Positions 1-10,157 of a stretch of DNA of 32,241 bases are shown one piece after another (within the stretch, counting starts at the first letter, position 1; each line of letters begins with the position of its first letter). The notes beneath the pieces are model-generated. The model was given only the letters and a program-made list of their open reading frames with translations. It did not search any database and was not told the origin of the DNA. The translations under genes were made by a program, and so were the position numbers. Location: positions 1 to 32,241 of the forward strand of contig JAHEMP010000003.1 in the NCBI GenBank assembly GCA_024643585.1, in the 5' to 3' direction. Origin of the DNA: Crocinitomicaceae bacterium. Its GTDB lineage: Bacteria > Bacteroidota > Bacteroidia > Flavobacteriales_D > Crocinitomicaceae.

Positions 1-432
1 TACACCCGAAACGGCGGACAAGGTGGGTGGACCGCTGATGACGGAACGCTAGTGAAAGATGTGCTTACGGTTCAATTTTATCCCTTGAATTTTAAAATTG
101 CCAATCATATTACCATTCGCGCAGGCGTAGAGTGGAATGCAATGCTCCGTTATCAATTGTCTGGACAACGATACGGTTGGCAGGCACAATCCAGTCCAAC
201 ACCTACCAATCCCTATTTTTCATCTGATTTGAATGAAATTAGTGGGTTGGTGAAAACAAACAACTTTGGATTCAATTTCTCGTTCGGGTATGAATTCAAA
301 ATAAAGAAATTGATTTTTGAACCAAGTTATAATTTCTTTTTGGGAACATCAAGGGAGTTTGATCGACTACAAGCTGAAACCAAGTCTATGCGTCACTCCA
401 TTTCTATTAGTGTGGGACTCGGATTGAAGTGA
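1..432 (+). CDS. Outer-membrane beta-barrel protein, C-terminal part (5' truncated by window edge)
   Basis: Frame 1 is open from base 1 (YTRNGGQGGWTADDGTLVKDVLTVQFYPL...) to the stop at 432; alternating aromatic/polar strands and a C-terminal beta-strand typical of OMP beta-barrels. Confidence 0.7.
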   Translation, partial: YTRNGGQGGWTADDGTLVKDVLTVQFYPLNFKIANHITIRAGVEWNAMLRYQLSGQRYGWQAQSSPTPTNPYFSSDLNEISGLVKTNNFGFNFSFGYEFKIKKLIFEPSYNFFLGTSREFDRLQAETKSMRHSISISVGLGLK

Positions 433-463
433 TTTTTAAGATTTTGTTCTTACCTTTCCCACC

Positions 464-1162
464 ATGGTTGATGTATCGAAGGCCGAGGGTCAAATACAAT
501 GTGTCAAAAGTTTTGAGGACCTTTTACTATCGCCTTTTCAAGGAATTGTCAATGCTCTTTGCTTGGCAAGAGACCTGGAAGGCGATTTTGCAGAGATTGT
601 AAACAAATTTGAATTAGAGGGAAACATCATGGAATTGGATGAAGAGGATCTACAAGCCTTAGAACTCAGTCCGAATGGTCAATTGGCGCGAGAAATCATT
701 TTGGCGGATATGAAACAATTGAGAGAGGCGAATGCTTCACCTATCCTCAACATCATAGCACAATATGACAGAGATGAGGAGCACCCATTTTTCCCGACTG
801 ATGTTTATTCTTTCCATGTCGATCGCTCACCGATACCCAGTTTTACTTATTTGTGCACTTATTATGGAGCGGCGAGTGAAATTCTAGCCAATTCAAAAGC
901 AGAGCAAAAAATTCAAATTCCCGAAATTCGATCCGCCCTCCAGAAACTTTACGGTAATGCCGAGGCTGGATTTGAAGATTTCTTAAAAGACAATTTCTTC
1001 GATTTGCATTATCAGGCAAAGCCAAATGCTCCTGTGACCAATTTGGGACTCGGCAACATTTGGAAACTGGCCATTGACCATCCCGAGAGTCCTGTTCTTC
1101 CCTGTGTGCACAGAGCGCCAAAAGAAAAATCTGGCGAAAAACGACTGTTGTTGATTTGTTGA
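464..1162 (+). CDS. Hypothetical protein (232 aa)
   Basis: Complete ATG ORF with conserved-looking C-terminus (PCVHRAP...GEKRLLLIC); family not recognised with certainty. Confidence 0.7.
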   Translation: MVDVSKAEGQIQCVKSFEDLLLSPFQGIVNALCLARDLEGDFAEIVNKFELEGNIMELDEEDLQALELSPNGQLAREIILADMKQLREANASPILNIIAQYDRDEEHPFFPTDVYSFHVDRSPIPSFTYLCTYYGAASEILANSKAEQKIQIPEIRSALQKLYGNAEAGFEDFLKDNFFDLHYQAKPNAPVTNLGLGNIWKLAIDHPESPVLPCVHRAPKEKSGEKRLLLIC

Positions 1163-1351
1163 ATTCCAAACTATTCGATAATTAAAAAGATTCCTTGGAC
1201 TAGATTTCGTTATATTTGATTCACTTGAAAAGCCAAATACTGGACGAGGAAAAACTATTTACAAAAGTTCTTTATCGCATTAATAGTGGTAAATATACTA
1301 AAGGAATAATCTACATATGGATTTGCCAAGTCTCAAGTTAAATTGAAAAAG

Positions 1352-1822
1352 ATGAAAATTTTATTATTTACAATTCTCTTAGTTAACAATTTCTTACATG
1401 GACAAGAAAATTTCAGGGATGATTACACTTTAAAAGGGACAACGGTTTTGACGGGTAGCGATAAAAATGCCCTATCTGAATATGTTCATGGTTACCGACT
1501 ATCAAATATAACCAGTTCCGAATGCCAAAATGGAGGTAGATCTGAAGAAAGCAAGGAAGAAATATTGAACATTTCTAAAACAGATTCATCATACAATTTT
1601 TCCATAAACATAATAGGAAATTGTGCTCATGCCTTTCTAGGAGAAATTGAAATAATGAATGATACAATAATGAATTTGATTTCACATGGATATGGCGGAA
1701 ACTCAACTTGCGCTTGTTGTTTTGGTCTTACATATACAATTTCATTCGATCAAACGGCTTCTAAGAACGTAAAGTATGTTATGATTAACAGTATTAAAAA
1801 CACTATGATTGAAATAGAATGA
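1352..1822 (+). CDS. Secreted hypothetical protein with N-terminal signal peptide
   Basis: ATG at 1352 gives MKILLFTILLVNNFLHGQ, a typical signal peptide; the ORF-track start at 1343 is an upstream TTG. Confidence 0.6.
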   Translation: MKILLFTILLVNNFLHGQENFRDDYTLKGTTVLTGSDKNALSEYVHGYRLSNITSSECQNGGRSEESKEEILNISKTDSSYNFSINIIGNCAHAFLGEIEIMNDTIMNLISHGYGGNSTCACCFGLTYTISFDQTASKNVKYVMINSIKNTMIEIE

Positions 1823-1839
1823 ACTTAACCTAAGAAAAC

Positions 1840-1865
1840 CTAAACTGTATCAAAACACAGTTTAG
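1840..1865 (+). terminator. Perfect 9-bp hairpin (CTAAACTGT / ACAGTTTAG) downstream of CDS 1352-1822
   Basis: Exact inverted repeat, 8-nt loop, 18 nt after the stop codon; no U-tract follows. Confidence 0.4.
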
Positions 1866-2059
1866 CAGAGACCGTTAACAATTTTCAAAAACTAAGTTTC
1901 TTCCTATTCTTTTTATTGAGCCTTATAAAATTCTACCCAGATCATGAGAAACCTTCTTATGAATAGATGTTGGATGGGGTTAGAATATAATAGTTGGAGG
2001 TTAAAACAAATAATTGTCAATTTTTTGTAAATTTGAAGATAACACTAAACTCTTCTTCA

Positions 2060-2539
2060 ATGAAACTAATTGCAGTTTCCATTTTTGTTTTTTTGACAAG
2101 CGTCTCTATAGGACAAACCGTTGTAAGGTCAAGTATTAATTGTATTGGTAGCTCAGGCGGTTCTGGCCCTCTGTTTATGCAACAAACAGCTGGTCAACCC
2201 TACGGCACTTCCACTTACTATAGTAACAAGATTGAATCACGACCTGGCTTCATACAACCTCAACAAATTTGGGTGGAACAAATGCGAAATACTTTCGATT
2301 TAAAGATAACTGTTTATCCCAATCCAGCTGCATCAGAGGTCTCCTTTAAGTTGGACCAAAATCTTGAAGACATAATTCTTACAGTCTTGGATCAACATGG
2401 AAAAATGATCTATCGGGATGAAATAGCGTCGTTACGAGATTATAAGCTGAACTGTCAAGATTGGATAAATGGATTTTATTTTATCAATATCAACGACCGA
2501 GTAGGAAACAGTTACCAATCAAAACTTATCAAACAATAA
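2060..2539 (+). CDS. T9SS type A sorting domain-containing secreted protein
   Basis: Signal peptide MKLIAVSIFVFLTSVSIGQ from the ATG at 2060; C-terminal YPNPAASEVSF...GFYFININD...YQSKLIKQ matches the type A CTD pattern. Confidence 0.8.
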   Translation: MKLIAVSIFVFLTSVSIGQTVVRSSINCIGSSGGSGPLFMQQTAGQPYGTSTYYSNKIESRPGFIQPQQIWVEQMRNTFDLKITVYPNPAASEVSFKLDQNLEDIILTVLDQHGKMIYRDEIASLRDYKLNCQDWINGFYFININDRVGNSYQSKLIKQ

Positions 2540-2541
2540 AC

Positions 2542-3177
2542 ATGAAACGAATACTAACAAAAATATTGGCCGTTGGATGCTTATTTATAGGATCATATGC
2601 AAACTCCCAATCAAGTTTAACTATAGATGCGTCGCAGAACGTCACTAATTTCTCATTCACTAATAGTAAGGGTGATAAGGTAGATGGTTACACTCCTTCC
2701 TACTCAGGAGGTTATGCAATTGGTTACCGTTACACAATGGAAAATTTGGGACTTTATATACCTGTAAAAGTTGGCATGCGTAGAGCGGGAGCAACGTATA
2801 TCTATGATAACGCTAATTATAACTGGTCTCTTCAATATTTGGAAACCCGACTGGGCATTGGTTATAATTATAGTTTTGGAAAGTTCGGAACACATATTTC
2901 TGTTACAGGGTACTATGGATATATGCTAAAAGGTACCCAAACGCTGAATAATCAGGACTTCGACATTCGAAATTCAGGAGACATCAACAAGAATGATTAT
3001 GGGATTTTCATTAGCCCTGGAGCAAATTTCAAGGCTAATGAATTTATTAATGTTTTTCTAGAGTTGAATTACATGCTTGGTTTAGCAAACATGGAAACTA
3101 GTGGAAATCAAGAATCAAAGAACCAGTTATACGGTGCAACTCTCGGGTTAGCGTTTACAATAAAAAAAACTAATTGA
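2542..3177 (+). CDS. Outer-membrane beta-barrel protein
   Basis: ATG at 2542 (MKRILTKILAVGCLFIGSYANSQ signal peptide); repeated amphipathic strands, ends LYGATLGLAFTIKKTN. Confidence 0.65.
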   Translation: MKRILTKILAVGCLFIGSYANSQSSLTIDASQNVTNFSFTNSKGDKVDGYTPSYSGGYAIGYRYTMENLGLYIPVKVGMRRAGATYIYDNANYNWSLQYLETRLGIGYNYSFGKFGTHISVTGYYGYMLKGTQTLNNQDFDIRNSGDINKNDYGIFISPGANFKANEFINVFLELNYMLGLANMETSGNQESKNQLYGATLGLAFTIKKTN

Positions 3178-3189
3178 TAATAAGGAACT

Positions 3190-4833
3190 ATGAAAAAGTA
3201 CATAATTGCTTGTGCGGTTATCGTGTCACTCAATATAGGTGTCAAAGCACAAAATCAAATCGCAAATCTTCAAGGAATCAATTATCAGGCAGTAGCAATT
3301 GACGATGAATCACATGAAATAGTTGGTAGCGACGTTATTGGAAAACCGCTGTATGAAAGAGAAATTGGTGTTCGTTTTACAATTACAAATGGTCCCTCTG
3401 GAGCAACCACCTATTATTCTGATGAACATACAATAACTACTGATAGATATGGGATGTTCTCACTGACAATTGGACTTGGCACATATCTTAATGGTGATTT
3501 CACTTCCTTATTAGACATTCCTTGGATCAATGGTGATCAATGGTTATTGGTTGAGGTTTCTTCCAACAATAATGGACAGTATAATGAGGTAAGTTACCAA
3601 AAGTTCATGTCTGTCCCTTTTGCTTATTATTCAGACGACATCTCCGACAATTCAATTACAACCTATAAAATTGTTGACGAGACAATACAAGCCATTGATA
3701 TTGACACAGGAGCAGTTGAAACATCTGAAATTTTAAATGAAACAATCCTTGCCGAAGATATTGCAACTGGTGCCGTTGAGACTTCAGAAATTTTGAATGA
3801 AACAATCCTTGCTGAAGACATTGCAACAGGTGCAGTTGAAACATCTGAAATTTTAAATGAAACAATCCTTGCCGAAGATATCGCAACAGGTGCAGTCGAA
3901 ACATCTGAAATTTTGAATGAGACAATTCTTGCAGAAGACATAGCAACAGGTGCAGTTGAGACTTCTGAAATTTTGAATGAAACAATACTTGCTGAAGATA
4001 TTGCAACAGGTGCCGTTGAGACTTCTGAAATTTTGAATGAAACTATCCTTGCGGAAGACATAGCAACAGGTGCAGTTGAAACATCTGAAATTTTGAATGA
4101 AACTATCCTTGCTGAAGACATCGCAACAGGTGCCGTTGAAACATCTGAAATTTTGAATGAGACAATTCTTGCAGAAGACATAGCAACAGGTGCAGTTGAG
4201 ACTTCTGAAATTTTGAATGAAACTATTCTTGCGGAAGATATTGCAACAGGTGCAGTTGAGACTTCTGAAATTTTAAATGAAACAATTCTTGCGGAAGACA
4301 TTGCAACTGGTGCAGTGGCAACTGATGAGATTTTGGATGGAACGATTCAGAATCAAGATATACAAAATGGTACAATAGACTTGACTTCCAAAGTAACTGG
4401 TATTCTTCCTCCAGTGAACGGTGGAACTGGAATTAATGGCAGTGCGGCTGGACCGGGTACGGTACTAATAGGAAATGGCACTGGATACACACTTAATACA
4501 TTAACTCCAGGTACTGGAATAGCAATTGCTAATACACCAGGTGGTATTGAAATCTCAACGACAATTACTGGAGGTGTTAATTCAAACATTGCTGGAAACG
4601 TAAACCCGAACAATATCACCGCAGGAAGCACTTGGATTTCACCAGCAATACCTTTACAAGGCGTAGTGTATGGAAATATCATTGTTGGTTCTATTAACAC
4701 TAACCTTCAAGGGTGTCAAATGACTTGCTTTGTATCCAGTAGTAACATTATTAAGGTTGCTATTTTTAATGGTACAGGAAGTAATGTTAACCTAGGTAAT
4801 GGTCTGCAACTGAGAGTTGTGGTTGTGCAGTAG
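3190..4833 (+). CDS. Secreted/surface repeat protein with ten perfect 20-aa repeats and tail-fibre-like GGTG region
   Basis: Signal peptide; N-terminal 'GINYQAVAIDD...' domain common in Bacteroidetes surface proteins; ETSEILNETILAEDIATGAV x10; 'ILPPVNGGTG' segment reminiscent of phage tail-fibre repeats. Confidence 0.8.
   Translation: MKKYIIACAVIVSLNIGVKAQNQIANLQGINYQAVAIDDESHEIVGSDVIGKPLYEREIGVRFTITNGPSGATTYYSDEHTITTDRYGMFSLTIGLGTYLNGDFTSLLDIPWINGDQWLLVEVSSNNNGQYNEVSYQKFMSVPFAYYSDDISDNSITTYKIVDETIQAIDIDTGAVETSEILNETILAEDIATGAVETSEILNETILAEDIATGAVETSEILNETILAEDIATGAVETSEILNETILAEDIATGAVETSEILNETILAEDIATGAVETSEILNETILAEDIATGAVETSEILNETILAEDIATGAVETSEILNETILAEDIATGAVETSEILNETILAEDIATGAVETSEILNETILAEDIATGAVATDEILDGTIQNQDIQNGTIDLTSKVTGILPPVNGGTGINGSAAGPGTVLIGNGTGYTLNTLTPGTGIAIANTPGGIEISTTITGGVNSNIAGNVNPNNITAGSTWISPAIPLQGVVYGNIIVGSINTNLQGCQMTCFVSSSNIIKVAIFNGTGSNVNLGNGLQLRVVVVQ
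3718..4317 (+). repeat. 60-bp in-frame tandem repeat, 10 units
   Basis: Ten consecutive 60-bp units encoding ETSEILNETILAEDIATGAV; degenerate flanking units KIVDETIQAIDIDTGAV and ATDEILDGTIQNQDIQNGTI. Confidence 0.95.
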
Positions 4834-5104
4834 AAAATTAAATTCTTCTTTTAAGTAGAAAAGTATATCTGCTCTGCCTTTAAGAGAATAAGTAATCCTA
4901 ACTTCAGAGAAATAACAATTAAGGCCTGACTCAAATGCTCTGCCAGCATTAAACTTGTATTTATTGGAGTCTCAAAACTCGAATAAAAAAAGACAGCGAT
5001 CATCAATGGACTTGCACAAAAGGAGCAGTCGCGCTAAATTGACGTGATTGCCTTTAATTTCCCATTTCACCAAGCCCCAAACCGTTGAAGAACAATATAG
5101 AAAA

Positions 5105-6091
5105 ATGAAAGCAGCAATTAGAAGAAAGTATTGTTTACCAGGTCAACTAAAAATTGAGCAGATTGAAATACCAATTCCAAAGGAAAACGAAGCATTGATT
5201 AGGGTTCATGCAACAACAGTTAACCGAACAGATTGTGCGAATCTTGCAGCGAGACCATTTATAATGCGGTTTGTTCTGGGTTTATTCAATCCTAAGAAAA
5301 TAATAGTGGGGACAGATTTTGCCGGAGAAATTGTATCAGTAGGCAAAAATGTTCGGTCAATTAATGTTGGTGACAGAGTATTTGGTTTTAGTGACACAGG
5401 GTCCGAATCTCAAGCTGAATACCTCACAACCCTCGAAGAAAACCTTTTTACGATACCTGAAAATATTGATTACAAACAAGCCGCTGCGAGTCTTGAGGGA
5501 GCGCATTATGCATACTCTTTTGTACAGAAAGTAAAAATCCAATCCGGACAAAGTGTTCTTATAAACGGAGCAACGGGTGGCATAGGTTCTGCATTGTTGC
5601 AATTTGTCAAGCAATACGATGTCAAAATAACCGCTACGTGCAATACGAAGAACATCGAACGAATAAAAAGTTTAGGCGCAGACGAAATTATTGATTACAC
5701 CAAAGAAGACTTTACTGAAAAAGGTGGAAAGTATGATTTTGTCTTTGATACAGTTGGTAAAAGTACATTTGGCAAATGTAAAGCCATATTAAAAGACAAA
5801 GGTGTCTACATTTCGTCTGAATTAGGACCTTATTCTCAAAATGTTTTCTACCCTTTATTTAATTCAATAAAAAGTAAGAAAGTAATCTTTCCAATTCCAT
5901 TTCATAAGAGAGTAACGATACCTTATATCACTAGATTCCTGGAACAAGGGAAATTTAAACTTTTGATTGATAGAGAATATCCATTAGAAGACATATCGAA
6001 AGCATACGAATACGTCATGCAAGGAGAAAAAACAGGAAACGTTTTAATTAATGTTGCAAATAACAAGAGTGCCTCAAAACCTGAGCTATAA
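5105..6091 (+). CDS. NAD(P)-dependent alcohol dehydrogenase / quinone oxidoreductase-like (MDR superfamily)
   Basis: MKAAIRRKYCLPGQLKIEQIEIPIPKENEALIRVHATTVNRTDCANL; GTDFAGEIVSVG; cofactor motif INGATGGIGSALLQFVKQ. Confidence 0.85.
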   Translation: MKAAIRRKYCLPGQLKIEQIEIPIPKENEALIRVHATTVNRTDCANLAARPFIMRFVLGLFNPKKIIVGTDFAGEIVSVGKNVRSINVGDRVFGFSDTGSESQAEYLTTLEENLFTIPENIDYKQAAASLEGAHYAYSFVQKVKIQSGQSVLINGATGGIGSALLQFVKQYDVKITATCNTKNIERIKSLGADEIIDYTKEDFTEKGGKYDFVFDTVGKSTFGKCKAILKDKGVYISSELGPYSQNVFYPLFNSIKSKKVIFPIPFHKRVTIPYITRFLEQGKFKLLIDREYPLEDISKAYEYVMQGEKTGNVLINVANNKSASKPEL

Positions 6092-6108
6092 AACAGCGAG
6101 CTTTAATA

Positions 6109-7737
6109 TCACCCTAACTCAGCCACACTTTTAATTCTATTTCTTTCCAAAAAGGCATCGATCGTTTCGAAATGTTCAATTACTCGTTTGTCTTTGAATT
6201 CGAAAACTTTTTCGGATAGGCCTTGCAAGAAATCTCTGTCGTGGGAAACAAGAATTAGCGTTCCGCCAAAGTTTTTCAAGGCCTCTTTGAGCACGTCTTT
6301 CGACTTTAAATCCAAGTGATTCGTTGGCTCATCGAGAATTAAAAGATTAACTGGTTCGAGCAGTAGCTTCACCATAGCCAACCTTGTTTTTTCTCCACCG
6401 CTAAGCACACTGACTTTCTTGTCAATATCATCGCCATGGAACATAAATCCACCCAAAATGGATTTGATTTGCGTGCGAATTTCACCTTCTGCTACCTCGT
6501 CGACCGTTTGAAATATTGTTAAGTTAGGGTCGAGCAAAGAGGCTTGATTTTGAGCAAAGTAACCCACTTTCACGTTGTGACCCAATTGACAAGTACCATT
6601 TACGTCAATTTCGTTCAGAATGGCTTTGATCATAGTTGATTTTCCTTCTCCATTCCGTCCGACAAAGCAGACTTTTTCTCCACGAGAAATACTCATGTTC
6701 GCCTCCTTGAACACTACTTGCTCGCCATAAGACTTTGAAACATCTTTAACGGTTACAGGATAATCTCCTGCTCTTGGTGCCGGAGGAAATCTCAATTTCA
6801 ATGCCGACGTATCGATTTCGTCAATTTCAATGATTTCCAATTTTTCGAGCATTCGTTCGCGAGAAGAAACCTGGTTGGTTTTAGAAAAAGTCCCTCGGAA
6901 GCGCTCTATGAATTGCATGTTGTCGGCAATAAACTTTTGTTGTTCTTGATAGGCTTTCACTTGATGCGATCGTCTGTCTTCTCTTAGTTGCAAGTAATGC
7001 GAATAATTCGCTTTGTAATCATAGATTCGCCCCATTGTCACTTCAATGGTTCTATTTGTGATATTGTCGATAAAAGCTCTATCGTGTGAGATAACCATAA
7101 CAGCATTTGCCTTATTTACAAGGAAATCTTCTAGCCAAATCACGGATTCAATATCAATGTGGTTGGTCGGTTCATCCAAGAGGATGAGGTCGGGTTTTTG
7201 CAACAATATTTTTGCTAATTCTATTCGCATACGCCAACCGCCGCTGAACTCTTTGGTTTGACGGTGAAAATCTTCGGAGCGGAAACCAAGACCTTTTAAT
7301 GCTTTTTCAACTTCAGCATCGTAATTTACCTCTTCCAAGGCATAATATTTTTCGCCCAAATCAGTAACTCTTTCGATGATGGACATGTATTCGTCACTTT
7401 CGTAATCGGTGCGAGTTTCCAAAGCATGATTTAATTTTTCCATTTCATCACGCATCTCGAAAACCTGCTTGAACGCTTTGGCCGCTTCTTCGAAAACCGT
7501 ACAGTCGTCTTCCGTCAATAAATGTTGAGGTAAATAAGCAATTACAGCATCTTTTGGTGCACGAACATTACCGCGATTGGCTTTTTGTTCTCCAGCGATA
7601 ATCTTCATCATGGTCGACTTTCCCGCGCCATTTTTACCCATTAAGGCAATTTTGTCTGTTGGATTGATGACAAAAGAAACGTCATTAAACAAGGTCGAGC
7701 CACTAAAATCTACTCCTAAATTATCTACTGAAATCAT
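6109..7737 (-). CDS. ABC-F family ATP-binding cassette protein
   Basis: Two Walker A motifs (GKNGAGKST, GRNGEGKST), two signatures (FSGGWRMR, LSGGEKTR), two LLDEPTNHID/LILDEPTNHLD motifs, no TM domain. Start set at ATG 7737. Confidence 0.93.
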   Translation of the reverse strand: MISVDNLGVDFSGSTLFNDVSFVINPTDKIALMGKNGAGKSTMMKIIAGEQKANRGNVRAPKDAVIAYLPQHLLTEDDCTVFEEAAKAFKQVFEMRDEMEKLNHALETRTDYESDEYMSIIERVTDLGEKYYALEEVNYDAEVEKALKGLGFRSEDFHRQTKEFSGGWRMRIELAKILLQKPDLILLDEPTNHIDIESVIWLEDFLVNKANAVMVISHDRAFIDNITNRTIEVTMGRIYDYKANYSHYLQLREDRRSHQVKAYQEQQKFIADNMQFIERFRGTFSKTNQVSSRERMLEKLEIIEIDEIDTSALKLRFPPAPRAGDYPVTVKDVSKSYGEQVVFKEANMSISRGEKVCFVGRNGEGKSTMIKAILNEIDVNGTCQLGHNVKVGYFAQNQASLLDPNLTIFQTVDEVAEGEIRTQIKSILGGFMFHGDDIDKKVSVLSGGEKTRLAMVKLLLEPVNLLILDEPTNHLDLKSKDVLKEALKNFGGTLILVSHDRDFLQGLSEKVFEFKDKRVIEHFETIDAFLERNRIKSVAELG

Positions 7738-8009
7738 TTTTATTTGGTTTTCGAGCCGCAAAGGTAACCCTATGTAATCATCAAAAAAATAAAATGAATA
7801 GAATTACTAAAATGATCTTCCCGAATTTCATTATTTTAAAAATATATTGACAAAAGTTAATTTTAAAGAACCTAAAAATCAATATGTTAATATAATTTTT
7901 GAATCTTCTATAAATTAAATCAGAGATACATTTTTTCTAAATACATTTGCTCAAATATATGGGATGTTTCGAACAACAATGTGCGTCTAACTCTTTAAAA
8001 AATTAATGT

Positions 8010-10157
8010 ATGACGGATTTCCTTAATCATCTCGTTTCGGAGTTTCATTTTCCTCTCCAAAACCATGTTTTAATATTTTCCTTGGTTTTATTTATTATTT
8101 TGCTTTCTCCAATTCTACTTCGCAATTTAAATATCCCAGGTATTATTGGACTCATAATATCTGGGGTAATAATTGGTCCTAATGGGTTTAATATTTTAGA
8201 AAAAACGTCGGCAATTGAATTGTTTTCAACGATTGGATTGCTTTATATTATGTTTATTGCGGGTTTGGAATTGGACTTAAATCAATTTAAGATTAACAAA
8301 AACAAAAGTTTAACCTTTGGGTTGTTAACTTTTAGTATTCCCATTTTGATTGGCTTTCCGGTATGTTATTATTTTTTAGGTTTTAGTATGACAGCGAGTA
8401 TGCTAACAGCAAGTATGTTTGCTACCCATACCTTAGTCGCATATCCAATAGTCAGCAAATTAGGGATTTCTAAAAACATGGCAGTTTCAGTTGCTGTAGG
8501 AGGGACTATATTAACGGATACGGCCGTATTAATTTTATTGGCCGTTATTATTGGTAGCAACGATGGCACTTTAAATCAAGAGTTTTGGGTAAGAATGGTC
8601 GTTTCACTTTTGATTTTTTCGGGAATAATGTTTTTTCTTATTCCAAGAATCGCCAAGTGGTTTTTCAGAAAGTTAGAAAGTGAGAAGCATTCACATTATA
8701 TCTTTGTTTTGTCGGTTGTTTTTTTTGCTGCATTTTTAGCTGAAGTTGCAGGATTTGAGCCAATTATTGGTGCTTTCGTAGCAGGATTATCCTTGAACAA
8801 GTTAATTCCACATTCGTCTCCATTAATGAATCGTGTTGAATTTATCGGAAATTCATTGTTTATCCCTTTTTTCTTAATCAGTGTTGGAATGTTGGTTGAT
8901 ATCCGTGTGATATTTGAAGGAAATAAAGCCTTAATTGTTGCAGCTGTATTGACATCAGTTGCATTGATTTCCAAATGGCTAGCCTCCTACATTACTAGAA
9001 AAATATATAATTTCAATCGATATGAAGGTCAATTGATTTTTGGATTAAGTAGTGCGCATGCAGCAGCAACTTTGGCCGTAATTTTAGTAGGATATAGGGC
9101 AGGTATTTTAGATGAAAACATTTTGAATGGGACTATTATTTTAATACTCGTAACCTGCGTAGTCGCGTCGTTTGTAGTTGAAAATGCTGGAAAAAAAATT
9201 GTGATTGAACATAGCCTGGATTCAGCTATAAATCGAAATGTAGAAGAATTTAATGAAGAAAATTTTGTCATACCTTCAACAGACATTTCAGAATTGGGTA
9301 AACTTCTGAATCTGTCCATTTTTATGAAGGAACCTAAGACGAAACAGCCTATATACATATTAACGGTAATTCCTGATGATTCTGTTTCAGAGCAAAAAAT
9401 AAAGAACATTAAACCATTGTTAGAGCAGAAGTTGATTGAAGTTGATGCGCCGGATATTGATTTGAATTTCATTGTGGCGATAGACCATAATGTGGCTAGC
9501 GGAATAGTTCGAAAATCACGCGAAGTTCTGGCTGAGAACTTGATGTTATCATGGCCTAAGAAACAAGGTTTTTTGGATTTATTGATGGGTGATAGTTTTG
9601 ATAAAATTCTAAATGGATTCTCAAAAACTGTTGTGTTTTCTGCAATTACAAAGAATGTTTCTTCCTTTGATAGGGTGATTGTATTTCTCCCACCTTTGGC
9701 AGAGTTTGAAATAGGATTTATACCCGTCATGAAGAAGATTCAAAATTTCACTACTGAATTAAGTTTACCTATTGAATTGTATTGTAATGCTCAAACCCAG
9801 AATGCACTGGTTGAATCTAATTTAGTGTTCTTATCCAAAACGAAATTCAAAAACCTAGAAATAGTAGAAATGGACGAAGTGAAAAATGCTGTGGAATTAA
9901 ATGGAAAAAAGGATCTGTTCATTTTTGTCTCAGCTCGGAAAGGTACAACTTCGTATAATCAAACGATGGACCAATATCCGGATAAAATTGAAAAATTGTT
10001 TCCAGATAATGATAAGATATTAATTTATCCAAATCAGTTCCGGGAAGGCTTTAAACCTGAAAATGAATCAAACGAAGGCGGGGAAACTTTGATTGGAAAA
10101 AAGATCGTGGTGCAAAATATTTTTAAAAAAAAGAAAAGAGGCGGAATTAAGAGTTGA
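8010..10157 (+). CDS. Kef-type cation:proton antiporter (CPA2) with cytoplasmic C-terminal domain
   Basis: Multi-TM N-terminal half with GLLYIMFIAGLELDL and SLFIPFFLISVGMLVDI motifs; ~300 aa soluble tail. Confidence 0.9.
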   Translation: MTDFLNHLVSEFHFPLQNHVLIFSLVLFIILLSPILLRNLNIPGIIGLIISGVIIGPNGFNILEKTSAIELFSTIGLLYIMFIAGLELDLNQFKINKNKSLTFGLLTFSIPILIGFPVCYYFLGFSMTASMLTASMFATHTLVAYPIVSKLGISKNMAVSVAVGGTILTDTAVLILLAVIIGSNDGTLNQEFWVRMVVSLLIFSGIMFFLIPRIAKWFFRKLESEKHSHYIFVLSVVFFAAFLAEVAGFEPIIGAFVAGLSLNKLIPHSSPLMNRVEFIGNSLFIPFFLISVGMLVDIRVIFEGNKALIVAAVLTSVALISKWLASYITRKIYNFNRYEGQLIFGLSSAHAAATLAVILVGYRAGILDENILNGTIILILVTCVVASFVVENAGKKIVIEHSLDSAINRNVEEFNEENFVIPSTDISELGKLLNLSIFMKEPKTKQPIYILTVIPDDSVSEQKIKNIKPLLEQKLIEVDAPDIDLNFIVAIDHNVASGIVRKSREVLAENLMLSWPKKQGFLDLLMGDSFDKILNGFSKTVVFSAITKNVSSFDRVIVFLPPLAEFEIGFIPVMKKIQNFTTELSLPIELYCNAQTQNALVESNLVFLSKTKFKNLEIVEMDEVKNAVELNGKKDLFIFVSARKGTTSYNQTMDQYPDKIEKLFPDNDKILIYPNQFREGFKPENESNEGGETLIGKKIVVQNIFKKKKRGGIKS

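Noticed and set aside
843-1169. 108-aa minus-strand ORF overlapping CDS 464-1162
   Set aside because: No signal peptide or domain; the plus-strand frame is more protein-like.
3663-4301. 212-aa minus-strand ORF with SARIVSFKISEVSTAPVAM repeats (and 3656-4006 in another frame)
   Set aside because: Shadow ORF created by the 60-bp tandem repeat on the opposite strand; no start context or independent signal.
3718-4317. Possible CRISPR array (regular 60-bp periodicity)
   Set aside because: Units are contiguous coding repeats without unique spacers, in frame with a secreted protein; no cas genes.
9029-9730. 233-aa antisense ORF within the antiporter gene
   Set aside because: Overlaps a strongly supported CDS; composition is that of a reverse-strand shadow frame.
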